64,000 bases of DNA from Aeromicrobium chenweiae (lineage in GTDB: Bacteria > Actinomycetota > Actinomycetes > Propionibacteriales > Nocardioidaceae). The position numbers and the translations under genes are program-made. The stretch is taken from contig NZ_CP026952.1 of the NCBI RefSeq assembly GCF_003065605.1, forward strand, positions 1,302,001 through 1,366,000. Direction: 5' to 3'. The notes beneath the pieces were generated by a model, which worked only from the letters and a program-made list of their open reading frames with translations, was not told the DNA's origin and made no database searches. Shown here one piece after another: positions 9,033-16,183 of the stretch. Position 1 is the first letter of the stretch; each line of letters opens with the position of its first letter.

Positions 9033-9091
9033 GCGGTGCTTCTGCCACCGTATGGGCCCGATTTCGGCCTCATACGGTGGCGCACCCACCG
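9033..9091. repeat. Dispersed palindromic repeat, copy A
   Basis: A 59-base element starting 8 bases after the SDR stop. It contains GCCACCGTATG and its inverted complement CATACGGTGGC, 11-bp arms around a 15-base loop. A second copy, 47 of 59 bases identical, lies at 53820-53878, also 8 bases after a stop codon. It could act as a terminator or be a REP-like element. Confidence 0.7.
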
Positions 9092-9200
9092 CCGCTCGCC
9101 CACGGGGAGGACGAACGGGCATGCGCATGTGCCGGTTGCGGGGTTCACTGGGTGAGGTGGGCCGGCCGGCACCACACGAGCGCCATGACGGGAGCAAACG

Positions 9201-10220
9201 ATGCGCCAGGTGGTCATGTACGGGCCCGGGGACGTGCGGGTCGAGGAGCGCGACGACCCGCAGATCGTCGAGCCGACCGACGCCGTCATTCGTGTCTCGG
9301 CGACCTGCATCTGCGGCAGCGACCTGTGGCCGTACCGCGCGGCCGAGCCGGTGGACCACCAGGTGATGGGCCACGAGTACGTCGGCGTGGTCGAGCAGAT
9401 CGGCTCGCAGGTCCGTACCGTCTCGGTCGGCGACTTCGTCGTCGGTTCCTTCTGGGCGTCGGACAACACGTGCGAGATCTGCCGGGCCGGCTACCAGTCC
9501 CACTGCGTCCACCGCGTGCCCATGGGGATGATCGGCACGCAGTCCGAGCTCGCCCGCATCCCGCTGGCGGACGGCACCCTGGTCGCCACCCCGGGGATGC
9601 CGGACGCCGACCTGGTCCCCTCGCTCCTCGCCGCCTCGGACGTTCTGGGCACGGGGTGGTTCGCGGCGGTCGCTGCGGAAGCCGGGCCCGGGAAGACCGT
9701 CGCCGTGGTCGGCGACGGTGCCGTGGGGCTGCTTGCCGTTCTCGCAGCGTCCCGGCTCGGGGCCGAGCGGATCATCGCGGTCAGCCGCCACGCGGACCGT
9801 CAGGCCCTGGCCCGCGAGTTCGGCGCCACGGAGATCGTGGAGGAGCGGGGTGATGCGGGCGTGGACCGGGTGAAGGAGCTGACGGACGGTCTCGGCGCGC
9901 ACTCGGTGATCGAGGCGGTCGGCACGCAGGAAGCCATGATGCAGGCCATCGCTTCGACGCGTCCGGGTGGGCACGTCGGCTTCGTCGGTGTCTCGCACGA
10001 CGTCGCGATCCCCGGGGACGCACTCTTCATGTCGGGGGTCCATCTCCATGGTGGTCCCGCCCCGGTGCGCCAGTACCTGCCGGAGCTGGTCCAGCTCATC
10101 TGGGACCGCACGATCGACCCAGGCAAGGTCTTCGACCTGACGTTACCCCTCGACCAGGCCGCCGACGGGTACCAGGCGATGGACGAGCGGACGGCGATCA
10201 AGGTGCTCCTGAAGCCGTGA
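9201..10220 (+). CDS. Zinc-dependent medium-chain alcohol dehydrogenase
   Basis: A 339-residue MDR-superfamily enzyme. Catalytic zinc ligands are in CICGSDLW and GHEYVG, and a Rossmann motif VVGDGAVGLLAV starts near residue 172. The structural-zinc lobe is reduced: NTCEICRAGYQSHC supplies three cysteines, where four are usual. It resembles the threonine/sorbitol dehydrogenase branch and proteins annotated as IMP dehydrogenase-like alcohol dehydrogenases. The substrate is unknown. The downstream gene may start within its stop (GTGA at 10217), so the two are probably co-transcribed. Confidence 0.87.
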   Translation: MRQVVMYGPGDVRVEERDDPQIVEPTDAVIRVSATCICGSDLWPYRAAEPVDHQVMGHEYVGVVEQIGSQVRTVSVGDFVVGSFWASDNTCEICRAGYQSHCVHRVPMGMIGTQSELARIPLADGTLVATPGMPDADLVPSLLAASDVLGTGWFAAVAAEAGPGKTVAVVGDGAVGLLAVLAASRLGAERIIAVSRHADRQALAREFGATEIVEERGDAGVDRVKELTDGLGAHSVIEAVGTQEAMMQAIASTRPGGHVGFVGVSHDVAIPGDALFMSGVHLHGGPAPVRQYLPELVQLIWDRTIDPGKVFDLTLPLDQAADGYQAMDERTAIKVLLKP

Positions 10221-10249
10221 GCCGCCGCCGACGGACGAGGGAGACGGGC

Positions 10250-10915
10250 ATGGCCGAGCTGCCCACACGGCTGTCGAGGGGCGTGCTCGACGCCGGGGGC
10301 CGCGGCCTCAGTGCCGCCTTCGGTCTCGTGGCCCGCGTGCGGCCTGCCGCCAAGCCGCTGCACCCGCGAGGGCGCCTGTACGACGCGGTCATCCAGCGGC
10401 AGGGCCTGTGCGAGCCGGTCGGGGTGCCGTTCATCGACGAGCCCGGCACGACGTCCGCCCTGGTCAGGGTGTCCCGCGCCCTCGGTCTGCCGCCGGCGCT
10501 GCCGGACATCCATGGCATGGCCATCCGCCTGCCGGTCGACGGTGGGCGCCACGCAGACATCCTCCTGGCGGCGACGGGCCTCGGTCGCATCAGCCGGTAC
10601 GTGCTCCTGCCCGGAGCCAGCGCGGACCACCGGTCGTACTCGACGCTCATCCCGTACGAGACGTCCGGCGGCCCGCTCAACCTGGCCGCCATCCCCGTGC
10701 AGGGCGAGTACCGGGCGTTCGACCTGGCGTGTGCCCACACGCAGGAGAAGTGGACGATCTTCGCCCGCATGCGTCTCGAGGAGTCGCCGGCGCAGGAGCA
10801 GGTCACGTTCGACCCGGTGCTCAACACGCTGCCCGGCCTGGGCTACTACGACTGGGCGGTGCGCCTGCGCGAGCGCGCCTACCGGGCCGCACGCCGCTCC
10901 CGGGCCGACGACTGA
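10250..10915 (+). CDS. Small catalase-related protein of unknown function
   Basis: A 221-residue protein with two stretches reminiscent of the catalase core. LHPRG sits where catalases have the HAKG histidine, and VRVSRALG followed by DIHGMAIRLP resembles the VRFS...DIRGFAVK segment. The usual heme-ligand region toward the C-terminus is missing, and the protein is less than half of normal catalase length. Proteins of this type in actinomycetes are sometimes labelled phosphodiesterase without support. ATG at 10250 has AGGGAG upstream; a GTG at 10217 overlapping the previous stop is an alternative. Confidence 0.55.
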   Translation: MAELPTRLSRGVLDAGGRGLSAAFGLVARVRPAAKPLHPRGRLYDAVIQRQGLCEPVGVPFIDEPGTTSALVRVSRALGLPPALPDIHGMAIRLPVDGGRHADILLAATGLGRISRYVLLPGASADHRSYSTLIPYETSGGPLNLAAIPVQGEYRAFDLACAHTQEKWTIFARMRLEESPAQEQVTFDPVLNTLPGLGYYDWAVRLRERAYRAARRSRADD

Positions 10916-10916
10916 C

Positions 10917-11657
10917 TCACCCGCCCCATGCCAGGTTGAAGACCTCGAACGCGGCTGCGTGGGTGGTGCCGAGGCGCGAGCCGGTGGGACGCGACACGCC
11001 CGCCAGGAACTCGGCCGGGTCGAAGTCCTCCCACCCCAGCCCGTCGATGTACGCCTTGTGGGCCGCGAGGGATTCCACGCCACGGTCGAAGGTGTCGGTC
11101 GTGTCGACGGCATGGGTCGCGTCGGGGGACCCGGCGGCCCACACCTGCTTGACCCCGCCCCACGGCACCAGGCCCTCGACGAGCTGCTCGGGGAAGATCC
11201 ACCGGTTGCCGGCGTCGCTGGCCGCGTTGAGGGCCGCGCGGCCGACCGCCATGTGGTCGGGCTGGTTGGGTGCCGAGCCGCCCCAGGTCTCGCGGAAGTT
11301 GTTGGTCACGATGATCTCGGGACGGTGCTTGCGCACGACCGCGCTGATCGCGCGGCGCAGCGACACGCCGTACTCCAGCACCCCGTCGGGCAGGCCGAGG
11401 AACTCGACCGTGTCGGCCCCGACGATGCTGGCGGACGCGATCTGCTCGTCCATCCGCACGCCGCGGCACACATCGGGCGCGAGGGCGTCGATGCCCGCCT
11501 CGCCGCTCGTGACCATGCAGTAGACGACGGTCTTGCCCTGTCCGGTCCACCTGGCCACGGCTGCTGCAGCGCCGAACTCGACGTCGTCCGGGTGCGCCAC
11601 GACGACCAGGGCGCGGTCCCAGCTCTCGTCGACGGGTTCCAGGGGTGAGGGCTCCAT
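10917..11657 (-). CDS. PIG-L family deacetylase (LmbE-like)
   Basis: A 246-residue zinc-dependent N-acetylglucosaminyl deacetylase fold protein. AHPDD near residues 21-25 supplies the metal ligands and catalytic aspartate, and NQPDHMAVGRAAL near residue 126 supplies the third ligand. The family includes MshB (mycothiol) and mycothiol-conjugate amidase, but this sequence is not clearly either. The next feature on its upstream side is tRNA-Met, transcribed the other way. Confidence 0.85.
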   Translation of the reverse strand: MEPSPLEPVDESWDRALVVVAHPDDVEFGAAAAVARWTGQGKTVVYCMVTSGEAGIDALAPDVCRGVRMDEQIASASIVGADTVEFLGLPDGVLEYGVSLRRAISAVVRKHRPEIIVTNNFRETWGGSAPNQPDHMAVGRAALNAASDAGNRWIFPEQLVEGLVPWGGVKQVWAAGSPDATHAVDTTDTFDRGVESLAAHKAYIDGLGWEDFDPAEFLAGVSRPTGSRLGTTHAAAFEVFNLAWGG

Positions 11658-11684
11658 GTCGGTAGGCTAAGCCCGCATTCCCTC

Positions 11685-11758
11685 GGGGAGGTAGCTCAGC
11701 TGGTTAGAGCAGGGGACTCATAATCCCTGGGTCGCGGGTTCGAGCCCCGCCCTCCCTA
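11685..11758 (+). tRNA. tRNA-Met (CAT), probably elongator
   Basis: A 74-base cloverleaf: acceptor GGGGAGG with CCTCCCT, D arm GCTC/GAGC, anticodon stem GGGGA/TCCCT with loop CTCATAA (anticodon CAT at 11719-11721), T arm GCGGG/CCCGC. The first pair is G-U rather than the mismatch typical of initiator tRNA. A lysidine-type tRNA-Ile cannot be fully excluded. No CCA encoded. Confidence 0.93.
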
Positions 11759-11776
11759 CTGACAGAAAGGCCGGCC

Positions 11777-12205
11777 ATGCGCGATGCGGCGATCTTCGAC
11801 ATGGACGGCACACTGTGCGACACCACGAGCATCCAGCACCTCGTCGAGGGTGACGACCGGGACTTCGCGGCGTTCCACGCGGCGTCCGCGGACTGCCCCG
11901 CGCACGCCGACGTCGTGCAGGCCGCCCGCACCCAGCACGAGCAGGGACGCGCCGTGCTCGTCGTGACGTCCCGCGAGTTCATCTGGCGCGATCTCACGCT
12001 GGACTGGCTGGTGGCGCACGACGTCCCGTACGACGCGCTGTACATGCGGATCGTCGGCGACTACCGCAAGGACGTCGTCATCAAGCGCGAGATCCTCGAG
12101 CGGATCACCGCCGACGGCTACACCGTGCTCGAGGCGTGGGACGACAAGCCGTCCGTGATCGACCTCTGGCGCGAGCACGACATCGCCGTGCACGTCGTCG
12201 GGTGA
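11777..12205 (+). CDS. HAD-superfamily phosphatase, polynucleotide kinase 3'-phosphatase-like
   Basis: A 142-residue HAD protein. FDMDGTLCD near residues 7-15 holds the nucleophile and acid/base aspartates, VVTSRE is motif II, and the C-terminal AWDDKPSVIDLWREHDI matches motif III/IV of the compact PseT/PNKP-phosphatase type. It lacks a kinase domain. It begins 18 bases after tRNA-Met on the same strand. RNA-end processing is possible but is only suggested by the subfamily. Confidence 0.75.
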   Translation: MRDAAIFDMDGTLCDTTSIQHLVEGDDRDFAAFHAASADCPAHADVVQAARTQHEQGRAVLVVTSREFIWRDLTLDWLVAHDVPYDALYMRIVGDYRKDVVIKREILERITADGYTVLEAWDDKPSVIDLWREHDIAVHVVG

Positions 12206-12208
12206 GGG

Positions 12209-12514
12209 CTACAGGCCGAAGGTCGCCCGCTGGTCCTCGGGGACGAGCTCGAGGAACGCGGGGTTGTCGCGGATGACCTTGGGGACGAACGGGCAGTAGG
12301 GCAGCACCGTGCCACCGCGCGAGGCGATCTCGTCGAGCGCGCCGGTGACGAGCTTCCCGCCGATGCCCTGGCCCTCGAACTGCGAGAACACGCGGGTGTG
12401 GGGGAGCGCGTACTCGTCCCCGTCCTTGCGATAATCGACGAAGCCGGCGAGCTCGCCGTCGACCATGATCTCGAAGCGGGAATCGGTGGGGTTGTCCTGC
12501 ACTGTGGTCGTCAT
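12209..12514 (-). CDS. Short GNAT acetyltransferase, YjdJ/NATD1 type
   Basis: A 101-residue protein of the small acetyltransferase family. It contains the reduced acetyl-CoA loop FEGQGIGGKLVTGALD and the diagnostic PYCPFVPKVIRDNPAF near the C-terminus. Good ribosome-binding site (GAGGAG) upstream of the ATG. Convergent with the HAD phosphatase gene, only 3 bases between stops. Physiological substrate unknown. Confidence 0.85.
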   Translation of the reverse strand: MTTTVQDNPTDSRFEIMVDGELAGFVDYRKDGDEYALPHTRVFSQFEGQGIGGKLVTGALDEIASRGGTVLPYCPFVPKVIRDNPAFLELVPEDQRATFGL

Positions 12515-12619
12515 CCGACATTCTCCTCGGGTGGGATGTTGTCTGTGGACGTGAAAGTACGACACAATGGTCGCAGGTGCACCCAAGACGCTGGGGAAGG
12601 CGACACTAGGGAGGCACCG

Positions 12620-13135
12620 ATGAACATGTCTTCGCCGACGATCCTCACGCGGGGAGTGCTTTTTGTGCACTCGTCCGCGTCTGCGCTGTGCCCGCACGTC
12701 GAGTGGGCGGCGGCCGGAGTGCTGGGCGGTACGCCTGACATCTCCTGGGTTCCGCAGCCGGTCGAGCCGGGCACGTACCGGGCCGAGCTCTCGTGGCAGG
12801 CACCGGTCGGCACCGCGGCTGCGCTGGCGTCCGCCCTGCGCGGCTGGGAGCAGCTGCGGTTCGAGGTCACCGAGGAGCCGACGGCGTCCAGCGAGGGCGC
12901 ACGCTACTCGTACACCCCGAAGCTGGGGATCTTCCACGCGATGACGGGCCTGCACGGCGACATCCTCATCCCCGAGGACCGCATCAAGGCGTTCCGCGTC
13001 AAGGCGTCGCTCGGCGAGGTCGACATCGAGACCGCGCTGGACGGCCTGCTGGGTGTCGCGTGGGACGCCGAGCTCGAGCCGTTCCGGCACGCCGGCGACG
13101 GCGCCCCGGTGCGCTGGCTGCACCAGGTCATCTGA
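12620..13135 (+). CDS. DUF3145 family protein
   Basis: A 171-residue protein of a family found almost only in actinobacteria; function unknown. Recognisable segments are TRGVLFVHSSASALCPHVEWA, split here as TRGVLFVHSS and CPHVEWAAAGVLG, then YSYTPKLGIFHAMTGLHGD and ending HQVI. Start chosen at the ATG with AGGGAGG 7 bases upstream. Divergent from the small acetyltransferase gene, with about 105 bases of promoter region between. Confidence 0.9.
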   Translation: MNMSSPTILTRGVLFVHSSASALCPHVEWAAAGVLGGTPDISWVPQPVEPGTYRAELSWQAPVGTAAALASALRGWEQLRFEVTEEPTASSEGARYSYTPKLGIFHAMTGLHGDILIPEDRIKAFRVKASLGEVDIETALDGLLGVAWDAELEPFRHAGDGAPVRWLHQVI

Positions 13136-13150
13136 GGCCGGGGTACGGCG

Positions 13151-13666
13151 TCAGCCGATCTCGACCTCGACCAGGGGCGTGGACAGTCCGGTGACGGTGT
13201 TCTTGACCCGGAACTCGCGCCCACCGGTGCGGGACGTGTAGAGCTCGGTCCGGAACTCGCCGCCGTCCCGGGTGGTGGTCTGGATCGGGAAGTCGTCCCA
13301 CTCCTTGTCGCCGCCGACGTCGCGGACCTGGACCTGGAGGTTCTGGCCCGCGTCGCTGTCGGGGAACGCGCCGGACAGGTAGAAGCGCTCACCCGGCGAG
13401 ACGCGCGTGCCGGAGGCCTCGATCGTGGGCTTCGGCGCCTCCTCGGGCGACGTCGGCTTCGGGGAGGGCTTCGGCTTGGGGGCCTTGGTGGGCTCCGGGG
13501 TGGCCGACGCGGTGATCGGCGGCAGCTTGACCGTGCCGATGCCGCTGGCGCTCACCAGTGCGGCGCCTCCGATGCCCAGGACGCCACCGATGAACAGACC
13601 GGTCAGCGCGAATCGGGTGGCGAACCATGCGGGGTTCCCGCGGCGCTCGCGCTCATCAGGGGTCAC
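13151..13666 (-). CDS. Membrane-anchored protein with Pro/Lys-rich linker
   Basis: A 171-residue hypothetical protein with a single N-terminal membrane segment (ALTGLFIGGVLGIGGAALVS, near residues 20-40). A linker rich in Pro, Lys and Thr follows (KAPKPKPSPKPTSPEEAPK), then an extracytoplasmic beta-rich domain of about 85 residues. Topology suggests the C-terminal domain lies outside the membrane. The GTG start overlaps the acyl carrier protein stop by 4 bases, so the two are coupled. No function can be assigned. Confidence 0.7.
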   Translation of the reverse strand: MTPDERERRGNPAWFATRFALTGLFIGGVLGIGGAALVSASGIGTVKLPPITASATPEPTKAPKPKPSPKPTSPEEAPKPTIEASGTRVSPGERFYLSGAFPDSDAGQNLQVQVRDVGGDKEWDDFPIQTTTRDGGEFRTELYTSRTGGREFRVKNTVTGLSTPLVEVEIG

Positions 13667-13983
13667 GTCTCATACCTCGTTGCTCGGCGGTGGAGTGTTC
13701 GCCACGACGACGGCACGGTCGGTGCGTCGAGGGGCGGTTGAGAGCCATCATGCCGGACGACGGCGTCGATGGCGTCCTGCACGGTGACCATGGAGTCGAT
13801 CGTGTCGTCGGAGAGGTAGAGCCCGAAGCGACGGCCCAGCTCCTCGCCCACCTCGACGATGGTCAGCGAGTCGGTGCCCAGGTCCTTCAGGACCGCGTCG
13901 GGCGTCACGGAGTCGGGCGGACAGCCCAGCACACGGACCAAGATGTCGGTCAGCTGCTCGAGAACTGCGGACGACGACGACAC
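13663..13983 (-). CDS. Acyl carrier protein
   Basis: A 106-residue phosphopantetheine carrier. The attachment serine lies in LGTDSLTIVEVGEELG near residue 38. Helices I-III fit an ACP, but a 25-residue basic tail follows the fold, which is unusual. No fatty acid or polyketide synthase is adjacent, so this is a solitary carrier rather than the main AcpM. It is translationally coupled to the downstream membrane-anchored protein. Confidence 0.85.
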   Translation of the reverse strand: MSSSSAVLEQLTDILVRVLGCPPDSVTPDAVLKDLGTDSLTIVEVGEELGRRFGLYLSDDTIDSMVTVQDAIDAVVRHDGSQPPLDAPTVPSSWRTLHRRATRYET

Positions 13984-14068
13984 CCGGCCAGTCTATCGGC
14001 GTCGTGCGACGCGTCACGCCCTGGTCGTTCGCCGTACCGGCCGTACGTCACGCGCCTAGACTGGCGTG

Positions 14069-15016
14069 ATGGAGAGCGTCGAGGACGTCCAGCACGTCCT
14101 GGTGCACGGCTATCGTCGGGCGTACCGCATCTGCGGCTCCGGCCCGGTGCTCCTGCTGCTGCACGGCCTCGGCTGCGACTCGTCGACCTGGGCGCCCGTC
14201 ATGCCTGCGCTGGCCGAGCGGTACACCGTGATCGCGCCGGACCTGCTGGGCCACGGCGAGTCCGACAAGCCCGACGCCGACTACTCGCTGGGCGCCTACG
14301 CGAACGGCATGCGGGACCTGCTCACGGTGCTGGGCATCGACAAGGTCACGGTCGTCGGTCACAGCTTCGGGGGAGGGGTCGCGATGCAGTTCGCGTACCA
14401 GTTCCCCGAACGCACCGAGCGGGTCGTCCTGGTGTCCACGGGCGGCCTCGGCAAGGAGGTCACCCCGCTCATCCGTCTGCTGACCGTCCCGGGCAGCGGC
14501 CTGGCCATCGGTGCCGCGACCCTCGGGCCGCTCCGCCCCCTGGTGAGCACTGCGATGCGTACGCTCGCCCGGCTGCCAATGCGGGCGACCCGTGACCTCG
14601 ACGAGGTGGCCGGGATCTACGAGGCGCTCGCCGACCCGGCTCAGCGCCGGGCGGTGCAGCGCGTCACCAGCCACGTCCTCAACTGGCGCGGCCAGTTCGT
14701 CACGATGACCGATCGCAGCTATCTGGCGCGGTTGATGCCCGTGCTGGTCGTCTGGGGGCGCGACGACATGGTCATCCCGTCGGCGCACGCAGATCTCGCG
14801 CCCACGGACGTGTCCGACGTGCACGTCCTCGAGGACTCCGGGCACTTCCCGCACAAGGACCATCCCGAGCAGTTCGCCCGCCTGGTGACGGAGTTCATCG
14901 ACCACCACGAGCCGGCGCACTACCACCGCGGACGGTGGAGGGCCGTGCTGCGTCGTGGCAACCAGTACGAGCTCGAGAGCGTCACCCCCGAGGGCGTCGC
15001 CCCCGCAACCGGCTGA
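14069..15016 (+). CDS. Alpha/beta hydrolase
   Basis: A 315-residue alpha/beta-hydrolase-fold enzyme. The oxyanion region is LLLLHGLGCDSSTW, the nucleophile elbow is GHSFGGG near residue 100, the acid is in WGRDDMVIP and the histidine in DSGHFPHKDHPEQF. The last 35 residues extend beyond the fold. GTG at 14066 is an alternative start one codon upstream. Substrate unknown. Convergent with the PAP2 gene downstream. Confidence 0.88.
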   Translation: MESVEDVQHVLVHGYRRAYRICGSGPVLLLLHGLGCDSSTWAPVMPALAERYTVIAPDLLGHGESDKPDADYSLGAYANGMRDLLTVLGIDKVTVVGHSFGGGVAMQFAYQFPERTERVVLVSTGGLGKEVTPLIRLLTVPGSGLAIGAATLGPLRPLVSTAMRTLARLPMRATRDLDEVAGIYEALADPAQRRAVQRVTSHVLNWRGQFVTMTDRSYLARLMPVLVVWGRDDMVIPSAHADLAPTDVSDVHVLEDSGHFPHKDHPEQFARLVTEFIDHHEPAHYHRGRWRAVLRRGNQYELESVTPEGVAPATG

Positions 15017-15034
15017 CCTCGGTCGTACGACCCG

Positions 15035-16144
15035 TCAGGGCTTCGTGGTGACGGCTGCAGGTGCGTCGTCGGGTGCGACCGTCGTCGGGGCCGGGTCGCC
15101 GTCTTCGTGCGCGGTGGCCGACCTCTTGCGTCTCTGCCGGCGGGTGTTGCCGGTGACCAGTGCGCCGATCCAGACCGCCACGCCGCCGATGACCAGACCG
15201 CCGATGTCGTCCGCGATGTAGTGCCAGCCGAGGTAGAGCGTCGCCAGCACGGTGAAGCCCAGGTAGATCCAGGCCGTGTACCGGACGGCCCGGGCGATGC
15301 CGGCGAAGTGCAGGAACAGGGCCAGCGTGAAGACGACCGACACGTGGAGCGAGGCGAAGCCCGCGATGCCGTAGATCTTGTCGCCCTGCGGGTCCTCCTT
15401 GAACCCGAACGCACCGCGCAGCAGGGACATCTGCAGCTGCGTGGCCCCGTTGTCGGGGAGGTCCGCGAAGCGTTGCGGCTCGTAGAACGCCGGGCCGAGC
15501 GTCGGCAGGCTGTAGTAGCTGACCACGCCGAGCACCCAGTTGAGGCTGACCGCCGTGGCGTACCAGGCGCCGACCGTGAAGTCGCGGTGCAGCACCAGCA
15601 CCGCACCGACCGTGATCGGGACGACGGGGAGGTACAGCACGTACAGCACCGCCAGCACCTGGGCGGCGATCGTCGTGCCCAGGAGGTCGTGCAGGACCGT
15701 GGCCGGGTTGTTCCCGAAGAACATCCAGTGGTCGAGCTCGAGCAGCTGCCGGTCGTGGAGCGAGTTGCCCGTCAGGAGCGGCAGGTAGCTCTTCAGGTTC
15801 CGGTAGCTGACGTAGCAGATGTAGAACGAGATCATGCCGGTCGCGACGTGCAGCACCCGGTGCAGGCTCCACTCGTCACGCACGATCGTCTTGACGCCGG
15901 AGAACGCGTTCCTGAACCCGTAGCGGTAGATCGACTGCGGCAGGATCGCGACCGCGAAGATCAGCAGGCCGATCATCGGCAGGCGGATGTAGGCCGGTCC
16001 GAGGAAGCCCTCGGGGTCCTTCAGGCCCACATCCAGGTGCTGCGAGTAGTAGATGGTCACGAGGCCCACCACGAGTGAGAGGCAGAACGCGAACGCGTAC
16101 GGCCAGCGGAGGAACGCAGCAGGCCAACGGAGCATGGACGTCAT
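15035..16144 (-). CDS. PAP2-superfamily membrane phosphatase/transferase, AUR1-like
   Basis: A 369-residue polytopic membrane protein with about six transmembrane segments. The active-site block lies near residues 265-305: SLHVSVVF provides the first histidine, and GWHYIADDIGG provides the second with its aspartate. This spacing resembles inositol phosphorylceramide synthase-like PAP2 proteins. The C-terminal 45 residues are hydrophilic and probably cytoplasmic. A role in phospholipid or cell-envelope lipid phosphate transfer is likely, the exact substrate unknown. Confidence 0.83.
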   Translation of the reverse strand: MTSMLRWPAAFLRWPYAFAFCLSLVVGLVTIYYSQHLDVGLKDPEGFLGPAYIRLPMIGLLIFAVAILPQSIYRYGFRNAFSGVKTIVRDEWSLHRVLHVATGMISFYICYVSYRNLKSYLPLLTGNSLHDRQLLELDHWMFFGNNPATVLHDLLGTTIAAQVLAVLYVLYLPVVPITVGAVLVLHRDFTVGAWYATAVSLNWVLGVVSYYSLPTLGPAFYEPQRFADLPDNGATQLQMSLLRGAFGFKEDPQGDKIYGIAGFASLHVSVVFTLALFLHFAGIARAVRYTAWIYLGFTVLATLYLGWHYIADDIGGLVIGGVAVWIGALVTGNTRRQRRKRSATAHEDGDPAPTTVAPDDAPAAVTTKP

Positions 16145-16183
16145 CTTAAACGTCCATGCTGAGAGCCCGCTGCGAACCCCGTC

